DNA from: an uncultured Treponema sp.
Lineage (GTDB): Bacteria > Spirochaetota > Spirochaetia > Treponematales > Treponemataceae
Assembly: GCA_938045195.1 (NCBI GenBank)
Contig: CALINC010000032.1
Location: 1-36,112, forward strand
Direction: 5' to 3'
Length of the DNA: 36,112 nucleotides
Shown here: in pieces, positions 8,238 through 16,132 of the stretch
Numbering within the stretch: position 1 is the stretch's first letter
Layout: every line of letters begins with the position of its first letter
Notes under the pieces: generated by a model
What the model was told of the DNA's origin: nothing
Databases searched by the model: none
The model's input: only the letters and a program-made list of their open reading frames with translations
Translations under genes and position numbers: made by a program

Positions 8238-9307
8238 AGTTAATTTGGCGCTATCTTATGAAATTATTTATTCCAACCTTTATTGTTGCGCTGTTATTTT
8301 TTGTTTTATTGTTGCAACTTGGCGAATTGTTTGCACATATTGTAGAATATCTGCAAAACGGGGCACTTGTAAAGGATATTTTAAAAGTGATGGCGTTTTA
8401 TCTGCCTAAATGTATTTCATATTCCGTACCTCTTGCAATTTTATTTGCAGGTTCATATACGATGGGAAATCTGTATGTACGTAATGAATTAACCTCTATT
8501 TTTTCCGCAGGAATTTCTCTTGGAAAATTTACCCTGCCGTTATTGATTTTCGGTTTTTTACTTTCGATAGGAATGATTTTTTTTGAAGATAAAATTGTTA
8601 TAAAATATTCGTTTGAAAAATCCAAACTTTCAAAACAGCTTTTAAAAACCGAAGAAAATTTAAATTCGTCGGATATTGTAATTTTATCCGAATTAGGAAA
8701 GATCGTATATCTGGCGGATTATTATAATGCAACGGCACAAACTTTATCAAACGTATCGGCTGTAATACGGGATGATACCGGGAATCTTTCAATGATAATA
8801 CAATCGTCATTTGCTGTGTGGGATACCGGCCGCTGGGTTTTTAATAATCCCTCAATTTACAAATTTAATGAGAAAAATGAAGTAAGCCGTTCGTCAACAT
8901 TTCCCGATAATTTGATACTGACGGAACCTCCGGAAAATTTTCAGCGCAACTTAAATTCCGTTGATGAAATGACAATAGAAAATGCAAAAATATTTATTCT
9001 CAATCTGAAAAAAAACGGATTACCCTATTACGAAGCACTTTCAAAATATTACCGCCGCTTTTCATTTCCGTTTACAATTTTTATAGTTTTGTTTTTTTCA
9101 ATTTCACTCGGCGGAAAATTTAAAAAAAATATTTTGCTTATGAGTATCTTATTCAGTTTAGGCATTGCGACCCTTTTTTATATAACTGAAATGATGACTA
9201 TGATGTCTGCCAAGTGGGAATATATTTCGCCGTTGGCAGGTGCATGGACACCGATTCTTATTTTCTTTATATTAAGTACTTTGTTATTACGCACTGCACG
9301 AACATAA
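8234..9307 (+). CDS. lptG: LptG-like permease (YjgP/YjgQ family)
   Basis: This is the partner permease of the preceding gene, 357 aa, starting at the ATG in the ATGA overlap with the lptF stop codon, so the two are translationally coupled. It opens MKLIWRYLMKLFIPTFIVAL, has the paired motif YSVPLAILFAGSYTMGNLYV (about 58-77) and RNELTSIFSAGISLGKF, then a periplasmic domain (about 115-255) and three C-terminal membrane helices. The length and topology match LptG. The stop codon lies 2 bp from the stop codon of the convergent GGDEF-EAL gene, and no terminator hairpin separates them. Confidence 0.85.
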   Translation: MKLIWRYLMKLFIPTFIVALLFFVLLLQLGELFAHIVEYLQNGALVKDILKVMAFYLPKCISYSVPLAILFAGSYTMGNLYVRNELTSIFSAGISLGKFTLPLLIFGFLLSIGMIFFEDKIVIKYSFEKSKLSKQLLKTEENLNSSDIVILSELGKIVYLADYYNATAQTLSNVSAVIRDDTGNLSMIIQSSFAVWDTGRWVFNNPSIYKFNEKNEVSRSSTFPDNLILTEPPENFQRNLNSVDEMTIENAKIFILNLKKNGLPYYEALSKYYRRFSFPFTIFIVLFFSISLGGKFKKNILLMSILFSLGIATLFYITEMMTMMSAKWEYISPLAGAWTPILIFFILSTLLLRTART

Positions 9308-9309
9308 GA

Positions 9310-11682
9310 TTAATCGGCGATAGGTATGGGTTTTCCGAACGCATAACCTTGCCCGTAATCTATTCCAATATCTTTTAATATCGCCACTATTTGTTCATCT
9401 TCGGCATATTCTCCGATTGTATACAAACCTAAATGATAACACATATCCCGCATCGTCTTTACCATTGAAAAATCTATATAATCTTTATCTATAGATTTTA
9501 TAAACGAGCCGTCAATTTTTACGTAATCAATAGGCAGTGTTTTTAAATATGGGAATGACGAAAAGCCTTTTCCAAAATCGTCAAGAGCAAAAGAAAATCC
9601 CTGCTTTCGTAATTCCGTTATAAATCGCGATGTTGCGTCTAAATTTCTTACGGCACAGCTTTCGGTTAATTCAAAACAGAAGTTATGAGCAGGGACATCA
9701 TATTCCGCACGGGTTTTGCTTATAAAGTCGATTAAGTCATTAGAAAAGAAAGAGTCTGCTGAGATATTTATAGAAAATATAGCTTTACTGTCAGGCACAT
9801 TATTTTTTTTCATTTCGGCAAAGTATTTAAAAGAAGTTTTTATAACCCATCGGTCAATCTCATAAATCATATTGTACTGTTCCGCAATGGGGACAAATGT
9901 ATCGGGCATAATGACTTGTCCGTCTTCAGTTTGTAAACGGACGAGTATTTCATACTTCGGGGCAGGGACAATATCATTAAGCGGTACGATAGCCTGCTTA
10001 TATAAAAGAATCCGGTTATCTTTTAATGCTTTTTGAATTGTATTAAGCCAAAAAGAAATATTACGCGTTGTAAAAATCATTGAATCTACATTCGATAAGA
10101 GTTTATAACAATTTCCTCCGCTTTTAAACGCAAGCGAACATGCTTCGCACGCACTGACAAGAATATCTTGTTCGTTTTGCACTTTTATGTTTATGGGGAC
10201 AATACCGACACTTATGCAAATGGTAATGTTTTTATCATTCCATACAAAACGGGTTTTAGAAACTCTATCAATAATATCCGATGCAAAGGCACAAGTTTCT
10301 TTTTTCTTCCCTTTATAAAAGATAACAAACTCATCTCCTGCTATGTGCATAAAATCTTTTTCGGGTAATTGTTTTTCTTTCATAAAATTTAAGATAATAT
10401 TGAACACATGTTCAATCAGCTCATTTCCTGCATAATACCCCCATATTTTATTTATTGTTTTAAATTTATCTATATCAAGATATAAAATATATGCTGATTC
10501 TACAGGCTTCAAAATCATCATTATTTCACGAAGTTTTCTTGTAATACCCGACATATTTCCGCTTACATTTATTTTGCCGGGGCTCATAAGATCTTGTGAA
10601 TTTTTTCTTATAACAGTATTAAAACTTTTTGCAATTTTTGTAAGTTCATAGTCGGATTTGCCGAAACTCTCAAGAGAAATAAGATTATTTGTTTTTGCAG
10701 CACTTTCTAATGTTGTTGTCATTTCTTCAATAGGAGATGCTAATTTTATCGCTATAATAACAGAGGCAACACCTACAACTATTATAAGAATAAAACATAT
10801 CAGAGCGGTTCTAATACGCATACTTGTAAATAGGCGGTACAAGTCTTCTGCCGGCAGTGCAAAGGCGATTATCCAATTTGAAATTTTAGATTTTGCAAAG
10901 AAAAAAAACCTGAATGTGTTATCATAGTCGTATATACTGATAGGAACAATATCATCTGATGGAGAAAAACTACGGGATGAAATTTCTTTGAAAAACTCCT
11001 CACCTCCATTAATTTCCCGTAATGCGGTATATCCGGTATTTTTCATTCTGTATGTGCTATGAGGATGCGAAAGAATACGATATTGCTTGTCTATTAAAAA
11101 AGCATAAGCCCCGCTGCCTCCTTGAAATTGTTCGATAAGCGATAAAAGGGCAGCGACCCTTATTTCTGTGAAAGCAACGCCCTTTAGCCCGGCTTTTGTT
11201 GTAAACCGCTTTACAATAGCAAAGGCTATACTATCGGATTCGCCGCTGTTGCTGAGATAGGGAGCAGTAACTATGACCGCTTCGCTTTCTTTAGACTGTA
11301 AATACCATGGACGTTCGCGCGGGTTATATTCCGGAGGCGGCTGCCAATCCTGCCCATTGGCAAAAACTCCGGTTTCAAAAAAAACGGCAAAATCATTTTG
11401 AGGATTTTGTTTATTTAAATTAACTAAAAGCGGAGTTACGGAATTATAATCTTCAATATTAAGATATTTAATCACGTCTATCACTTGCTCAACTCTAGTT
11501 ATTTGATTTTGCAGCCACTCGTCAACTTTGGAGGCAATTAAATCGGCATTTACTTGATTTTTTTTGTTCATACTTTTTGTAAATATACTTGCAGTGTATA
11601 TATAATCAATAGATGTTGTAATTACTACAATAATTGTAAATGCAATTATATTTGATACAATAAGCCTTTTTTTTATGCGCAT
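9310..11682 (-). CDS. Cache-HAMP-GGDEF-EAL membrane protein (cyclic-di-GMP turnover)
   Basis: This 790-aa membrane enzyme probably makes or breaks c-di-GMP in response to a periplasmic ligand. In order it has TM1 (about 8-30), a double-Cache-type sensor (about 38-285, with NPRERPWYLQSKESE), TM2 (about 288-312), HAMP-like (about 312-365), GGDEF (about 395-540) and EAL (about 548-785). The GGDEF signature is AGDEF near residue 448, a variant found in active cyclases; I see no RxxD inhibitory site. The EAL domain keeps the expected metal and catalytic residues: EILVR for ExLxR, SINIS, ELTES, DDFGKGFSS, YVKIDGSF, GEYAED and YGQGYAFGKP, so phosphodiesterase activity is likely. A strong AAGGAGG precedes the ATG. 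Its upstream region holds a consensus promoter and a G10-containing promoter-like site. Confidence 0.93.
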   Translation of the reverse strand: MRIKKRLIVSNIIAFTIIVVITTSIDYIYTASIFTKSMNKKNQVNADLIASKVDEWLQNQITRVEQVIDVIKYLNIEDYNSVTPLLVNLNKQNPQNDFAVFFETGVFANGQDWQPPPEYNPRERPWYLQSKESEAVIVTAPYLSNSGESDSIAFAIVKRFTTKAGLKGVAFTEIRVAALLSLIEQFQGGSGAYAFLIDKQYRILSHPHSTYRMKNTGYTALREINGGEEFFKEISSRSFSPSDDIVPISIYDYDNTFRFFFFAKSKISNWIIAFALPAEDLYRLFTSMRIRTALICFILIIVVGVASVIIAIKLASPIEEMTTTLESAAKTNNLISLESFGKSDYELTKIAKSFNTVIRKNSQDLMSPGKINVSGNMSGITRKLREIMMILKPVESAYILYLDIDKFKTINKIWGYYAGNELIEHVFNIILNFMKEKQLPEKDFMHIAGDEFVIFYKGKKKETCAFASDIIDRVSKTRFVWNDKNITICISVGIVPINIKVQNEQDILVSACEACSLAFKSGGNCYKLLSNVDSMIFTTRNISFWLNTIQKALKDNRILLYKQAIVPLNDIVPAPKYEILVRLQTEDGQVIMPDTFVPIAEQYNMIYEIDRWVIKTSFKYFAEMKKNNVPDSKAIFSINISADSFFSNDLIDFISKTRAEYDVPAHNFCFELTESCAVRNLDATSRFITELRKQGFSFALDDFGKGFSSFPYLKTLPIDYVKIDGSFIKSIDKDYIDFSMVKTMRDMCYHLGLYTIGEYAEDEQIVAILKDIGIDYGQGYAFGKPIPIAD

Positions 11683-11743
11683 TCTGCCTCCTTTTTTATA
11701 AAAGTGGTAACCAATATATCATTACGTTATTAAACATACCTGC

Positions 11744-11773
11744 ATTATACATACGGATTACCTGCTGTGTCAA
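11744..11773 (-). promoter_or_regulatory. Consensus promoter proximal to the GGDEF-EAL gene
   Basis: On the - strand, TTGACA (11773-11768) and TATAAT (11749-11744) are both perfect consensus with an 18-nt spacer. Transcription would start near 11737, leaving a leader of about 55 nt with AAGGAGG before the ATG at 11682. This promoter contains no homopolymer and should be constitutively recognisable. Confidence 0.75.
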
Positions 11774-11844
11774 TGCGTGCAGCAAGCTTAACGAATTTTG
11801 TCCGAGCCGCACACTATTAAAAAAACAAAATGTCATATTCTTCT

Positions 11845-11869
11845 ATCATACCCCCCCCCCATTTGTCAA
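11845..11869 (-). promoter_or_regulatory. Promoter-like site with a G10 tract as spacer (possible phase switch)
   Basis: On the - strand, TTGACA (11869-11864) is followed by AAT, ten G (11860-11851) and TATGAT (11850-11845). The spacer is only 13 nt in this sequence, against an optimum near 17, so the site should be weak here and become strong with about 13-15 G. Homopolymeric G tracts in promoters are known to change length by slipped-strand mispairing, for example at porA of Neisseria and upstream of tpr genes of Treponema pallidum. The site lies 18 nt after the chemoreceptor 3 stop codon and points toward the GGDEF-EAL gene. Confidence 0.6.
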
Positions 11870-11886
11870 TAGGATTTTAAAAAATT

Positions 11887-13977
11887 CTATATTTTAAATT
11901 TTCCTACTTCGTATACCAAATTTTCTATACTCCGTTTATTCATTTGGCTTATATCGCTGACCTCATGTACCGCATTACTTATTTGTACTGCACCGGATGC
12001 CATTTCATTCATACTGCTTGCAATAATATCCGACATAGTACCAAGCCTCTCCATTTCTCTGGAAACCAAGTTACTATTAGAAAGCATTTCTTTTGAGCTT
12101 TTCTTTACTTCTCCGGTTACATCTTCTATATGAGACATTGCCTGCACTATTTGTTTGCTTTCATCGCTTTGCGTTTGCATAGCGTTCATAATATTCTTTT
12201 CTTGATTTTTTGTTTTTCCTGCCAATTCAAAAATAGTATCAAATTGATGTTCTATGGATAAGGCAGCGGCATTTACTCTGCCTATTTTTTCTTTTAGATC
12301 TTTTAACATTGATGTAATGTTTTTTCCTTGTGTACTTGATTCTTCTGCAAGATTACGTATTTCTCCCGCGACAACGGCAAAACCTTTTCCTGTTTCACCT
12401 GCATGGGCTGCCTCAATGGCAGCGTTCATTGCCAATAAATTAGTTTGTGCTGCAATATTTTGAATAATGGAGCTGGTTTCAAGTAGAATTTCAGAACTCT
12501 CATCAACTGATTTGCTTAAATCTACCGTTTCGGCTATTATTGTTTTCCCTTTTCCTGTCGCGCTATTTAAGTCTTCAAGTGTTTTAAGATTATTTTCTAC
12601 CGTGTAAGCAACCGTTTTGATATTTGATACCATACTGTTAATTGCTTGCGAAGAATTTTCGACATTTTTTGTTTGTATTGCTATATGTTCGTCTACCTTC
12701 TCAATTGTTTCTGACATTACTTGTAAAGACGAACCGACCGCAATAACACTTGAAGAATGTGTAAGCATCTGCTTTTTTATCCCCTCAATGTTTGTGCTGA
12801 TTTCATAAACCGCACTTGCCGTTTCGGTCATATTGCTTGCAAGCTCTTCTCCTACATTCTGCATAGCAATGGAATTGTTTCCAACCGATTTTATTGATTC
12901 TCTGATTTTTTCAATAGTTTCATTAAAATATAAAGAAAGGTCCGTAATTTCATCATTTCCTTTTACAGGCAGACGAACCGTTAAATCACCCTCACCTTGC
13001 GCTATATTTTTTAATGCGTTTACCGTATTATTTATCGGCTGAACGATTTTACGGGCTGTTAAAAATACAACTATAAGTGCCGCAGCTAAAATTACCGCTC
13101 CTATAATGTACATAGAGTTTTTTAATACATTGATAACCCCTAAAAATTCATATACGGGTGCGGAAATTATAACTCTCCATCCTGTATGAGCAATAATACC
13201 GAAAGCGGCAATCTGTTTTTCTCCCTGCCAGTCAAAATAACCTGTCTCGGCTTTTGTAGAATGCAGAGCGTTTTTTTCAAATTCAGCCATTCCGATAAAT
13301 GAAGCATCCGTTTTTGCTTTTTCAATACTGTTTTCCTGCGCTTTTACCACTTCAATATCAGGATCGCCGATTGTATTACCGGTAAGTCCGATAATGTAAC
13401 AATCTCCGGTTTCACCTACAACTATATCGGATATCATATCGGAAAGACCGGCGGCGTTTACGCGGGCGTATAAAACTCCGATTACGGCTTTGCTGTCATC
13501 ATACATAGGCACTGCAAAAAATACGGAAAGGCTGTTAGTTACACGAGAAAGCAAGGGTTCGGTTACAAAACGTTTTTCTTTCACCGCCGCTTGAAAATAT
13601 TCTCTATCAGAAACATTTAAATAAGAGTTGTCGGTTGTCCATGCATTTCCCGTCGTATCGCAAATTCCAAACGATTCAAATTCCGGATGAAATATAAGTT
13701 CCTTTTGTAAGACACTTGCTTTCTGTTCGTATGGAATATCCAGCCTCAGAGTTTCTTGTCTTGCCATAGCATCAAGTGTAGTAAAAAACGATAGCACACG
13801 CTCGTTTATCAGTGCAGCAGTATCTTCCGCTTTTTCCGCAAGTTGTATATGAACTTTGTTTATCATTGCTTTTTCTACGACAATTATCGCAGCCATCTCT
13901 AAAATAAAAATTGTAAATAAAATTAAAAGTCCGAAGACACAAACAAGCCTTCTTTTAATCGAAAATCGTCTTTTCAT
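11887..13977 (-). CDS. Methyl-accepting chemotaxis protein (Cache sensor), paralog 3
   Basis: This 696-aa chemoreceptor is closest in plan to paralog 1: TM1 (about 10-33), a double-Cache-type periplasmic region (about 35-285, with NVSDREYFQAAVKEKRFV and VIGVLYARVNAAG), TM2 (about 288-312), HAMP (GEGDLTVRLPVKGNDEITDL, about 325-345) and the signalling coiled coil with tip IAAQTNLLAMNAAIEAAHAG (about 503-522). The tip differs slightly from the other two (VVAGEIRNLAEESS rather than VVADEIRKLAEES). The start is ATG 13977 behind GGGAG; the in-frame TTG four codons earlier overlaps that Shine-Dalgarno. A 20-codon leader frame and two hairpins lie upstream. The GGDEF-EAL gene follows 204 nt downstream on the same strand, which may place both under related sensory control. 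Confidence 0.93.
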   Translation of the reverse strand: MKRRFSIKRRLVCVFGLLILFTIFILEMAAIIVVEKAMINKVHIQLAEKAEDTAALINERVLSFFTTLDAMARQETLRLDIPYEQKASVLQKELIFHPEFESFGICDTTGNAWTTDNSYLNVSDREYFQAAVKEKRFVTEPLLSRVTNSLSVFFAVPMYDDSKAVIGVLYARVNAAGLSDMISDIVVGETGDCYIIGLTGNTIGDPDIEVVKAQENSIEKAKTDASFIGMAEFEKNALHSTKAETGYFDWQGEKQIAAFGIIAHTGWRVIISAPVYEFLGVINVLKNSMYIIGAVILAAALIVVFLTARKIVQPINNTVNALKNIAQGEGDLTVRLPVKGNDEITDLSLYFNETIEKIRESIKSVGNNSIAMQNVGEELASNMTETASAVYEISTNIEGIKKQMLTHSSSVIAVGSSLQVMSETIEKVDEHIAIQTKNVENSSQAINSMVSNIKTVAYTVENNLKTLEDLNSATGKGKTIIAETVDLSKSVDESSEILLETSSIIQNIAAQTNLLAMNAAIEAAHAGETGKGFAVVAGEIRNLAEESSTQGKNITSMLKDLKEKIGRVNAAALSIEHQFDTIFELAGKTKNQEKNIMNAMQTQSDESKQIVQAMSHIEDVTGEVKKSSKEMLSNSNLVSREMERLGTMSDIIASSMNEMASGAVQISNAVHEVSDISQMNKRSIENLVYEVGKFKI

Positions 13978-14000
13978 TTTTTCTCCCAATAATACGACGT

Positions 14001-14063
14001 TTACCTAAAGGCAAACTCACCGGATAAACAGTGAGGCACCATTTGCGCCGAACTGTTTATCAT
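14001..14063 (-). CDS. Possible 20-aa leader peptide upstream of chemoreceptor 3
   Basis: The - strand frame MINSSAQMVPHCLSGEFAFR begins at ATG 14063 just after AGGAG (spacing only 2-3 nt) and ends 23 nt before the chemoreceptor start. Its first codons form one arm of the hairpin GATAAACAGT / ACTGTTTATC (14023-14061), so translation would compete with hairpin formation. The spacing is shorter than ideal and no family is recognisable, so this is speculative. Confidence 0.3.
   Translation of the reverse strand: MINSSAQMVPHCLSGEFAFR
14023..14061. repeat. Hairpin in the chemoreceptor 3 leader
   Basis: Perfect 10-bp arms GATAAACAGT (14023-14032) and ACTGTTTATC (14052-14061) surround a 19-nt loop that has its own partial GGC/GCC pairing. 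It lies between the predicted leader-peptide start and the chemoreceptor ATG on the - strand. Confidence 0.65.
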
Positions 14064-14070
14064 TTCTCCT

Positions 14071-14117
14071 AAAAAAACTTTTTGTAGGAAACATTAGTTT
14101 CCGAAAAAAGTTTTTTT
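14071..14117. terminator. Long A/T-armed hairpin, terminator-like in both directions
   Basis: The 13-bp arms AAAAAAACTTTTT (14071-14083) and AAAAAGTTTTTTT (14105-14117) enclose a second perfect stem GGAAAC-ATTA-GTTTCC (14087-14102). The flanking A and T runs make it terminator-like on either strand. For the - strand it lies upstream of chemoreceptor 3, so it could insulate that gene or act as an attenuator. Confidence 0.6.
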
Positions 14118-14483
14118 AAATGTGCGATACAAAGTATCAGCCATACAATCAATTTTTAATTGCAGTACCGGCTTTCAAAATTATATACATTATGTGTATA
14201 CAATTTTTAACAAAAAATACGTATTGAGCATAACTAAATTTGTAATAATTCTACATTTTGAATTTTTAAGAAGGGGAATACAATACCGACTTAATATCCG
14301 CCCACGAAACACCACACTGTTTCGTGTATAGTATACACATATATTAAAAATTTTCAAGAGTAAAAATACTATTTTTATAAGTAAAAAGAAATTTTGCAGC
14401 AGAGCAAAAAAGCCATTACAAAACGCTTCTTGCATAAACCCTTTTTATTTGATACACTCGCAGAATAAAAGGAATTCTTAAAT
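14118..14483. other. Gene-free stretch upstream of guaA
   Basis: No credible gene. It contains an inverted repeat CACGAAACA / TGTTTCGTG (14303-14326, 6-nt loop) followed by an AT-rich region. A weak promoter-like pair near 14430-14460 (TTGCAT...GATACA, 15-nt spacer) may serve guaA. I saw no guanine-riboswitch core. Confidence 0.5.
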
Positions 14484-16016
14484 ATGGATACTGAAAAAAT
14501 CTTAATCGTTGATTTCGGCGGACAATATACTCAGCTTATAGCAAGACGCGTACGCGATTTAAATGTTTATTCCGATATTGTCAGTTATAAGAAATGTAGA
14601 AAGTATATAGAAGAAAATAAACCCATCGGAATTATCTTTACAGGCGGACCAAACAGCGTGTATGCTGAAAATTCACCAAAACCTGATATGAGTATTTTTG
14701 AAGCAGGAATTCCTATTTTAGGAATCTGCTATGGAATGCAAGTTATGGCACAGTGTTTAGGCGGCTCTGTAAAAAAAACAGACAAAAGCGAATTCGGTAA
14801 AACTGAAACGGAATTTAATACCGATTCATATTTGTTTAAAGGTTTAAGAAAAAATTCTACAGTTTGGATGAGCCATATAGACTCCGTAGAGCATTTACCG
14901 AAAGGGTTCATTCCCATTGCCGGAACAAAAAACACAAAAAATGCTGCAATGGCAAATGACGCAAAAAAACTCTACGGAATCCAGTTTCATGCCGAAGTTG
15001 AACATTCCGAAGAAGGTAAAGCGATAATCAAAAATTTTTTGTATTCTATTTGCGGGGCAAAAGGCTGCTGGAATATGAAAAATTTTTTAACCGATTCCAT
15101 AGAGCAGGTTAAAAAAACCGTAGGTTCAAGCAAGGTTCTTTTAGCACTTTCCGGCGGCGTAGATTCTTCCGTCTTGGCAGCCCTGCTTAATAAAGCTGTC
15201 GGTAAAAATTTAACCTGCATTTTTGTAGACCACGGACTTATGCGCAAAAATGAGGGAGATGAAGTAGAAGCTGTCTTTGCAAATACCGAAATGAATTTTA
15301 TCCGTATAAATGCAAAAGATAGATTTTTAAACAAACTGAACGGAATAAGCGAACCCGAAAAAAAACGTAAAATAATAGGTGAAGAATTTATCCGTATTTT
15401 TGAAGAAGAAGCAAAAAAAATCGGCACGATAGATTTTTTAGCACAGGGTACCATTTATGCGGATATTGTCGAAAGCGGAGCCGATGGTTCCGCAGTAATT
15501 AAAAGCCATCACAATGTCGGAGGGCTTCCAAAAAACATAGGCTTTAAATCCTTAATTGAACCGTTACGCTCCTTATTTAAAGATGAAATCAGACTCTTAG
15601 GAAAAGAGTTGGGTTTACCCGATTATTTGGTTTACCGCCAGCCTTTCCCCGGTCCCGGTTTGGCAATCAGAATTATCGGCGAAGTTACGGAAGAAAAGCT
15701 GAATATTTTACGCGATGCCGACGCAATCTGGAGAAACGAATTGGAGATGAGCGGAATAAGAAAAGACTTAAGCCAATATTTTGCCGTTTTAACATCAAAT
15801 AAAACCGTCGGCGTAATGGGTGATTTTAGAACATACGACTACACCCTTGCCTTACGCGCAGTAAAAACATCCGACTTTATGACGGCGGATTGGGTACATA
15901 TTCCATATGAAGTGTTAGATAAGGTTTCTTCGCGAATTATAAATGAAGTAAAAGGAATAAACCGCCTTGTGTACGACATAACCTCAAAACCTCCTGCAAC
16001 AATTGAGTGGGAATAA
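14484..16016 (+). CDS. guaA: GMP synthase (glutamine-hydrolysing)
   Basis: It converts XMP, ATP and glutamine to GMP, the last step of guanine nucleotide synthesis, in the cytoplasm. The 510-aa length is normal. The N-terminal class I amidotransferase has the nucleophile in GICYGMQ (about 77-83) and the His/Glu pair in FHAEVEH. The ATP-pyrophosphatase domain has the P-loop LSGGVDSSV (about 222-230). The C-terminal dimerisation domain ends with the family signature RLVYDITSKPPATIEWE. AAAGGA precedes the ATG. No partner gene for purine synthesis is adjacent, so it appears to be a single transcription unit. Confidence 0.98.
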   Translation: MDTEKILIVDFGGQYTQLIARRVRDLNVYSDIVSYKKCRKYIEENKPIGIIFTGGPNSVYAENSPKPDMSIFEAGIPILGICYGMQVMAQCLGGSVKKTDKSEFGKTETEFNTDSYLFKGLRKNSTVWMSHIDSVEHLPKGFIPIAGTKNTKNAAMANDAKKLYGIQFHAEVEHSEEGKAIIKNFLYSICGAKGCWNMKNFLTDSIEQVKKTVGSSKVLLALSGGVDSSVLAALLNKAVGKNLTCIFVDHGLMRKNEGDEVEAVFANTEMNFIRINAKDRFLNKLNGISEPEKKRKIIGEEFIRIFEEEAKKIGTIDFLAQGTIYADIVESGADGSAVIKSHHNVGGLPKNIGFKSLIEPLRSLFKDEIRLLGKELGLPDYLVYRQPFPGPGLAIRIIGEVTEEKLNILRDADAIWRNELEMSGIRKDLSQYFAVLTSNKTVGVMGDFRTYDYTLALRAVKTSDFMTADWVHIPYEVLDKVSSRIINEVKGINRLVYDITSKPPATIEWE

Positions 16017-16132
16017 ATATAAGAAGCACCTTAATAATTGATATACGAAAAACGTCAATAGCTAATCTACATAGGCCCGCTCACTTTGGGCGGATGGAAA
16101 TGTTATGAAATATGCCGGTTTCCCGCAGGGGT

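Noticed and set aside
14118..14483. Riboswitch before guaA
   Set aside because: No purine-riboswitch core or conserved three-way junction could be recognised; only a short inverted repeat is present.
14987..15454. 155-codon - strand frame within guaA
   Set aside because: Lies wholly antisense to the well-conserved GMP synthase; a shadow.
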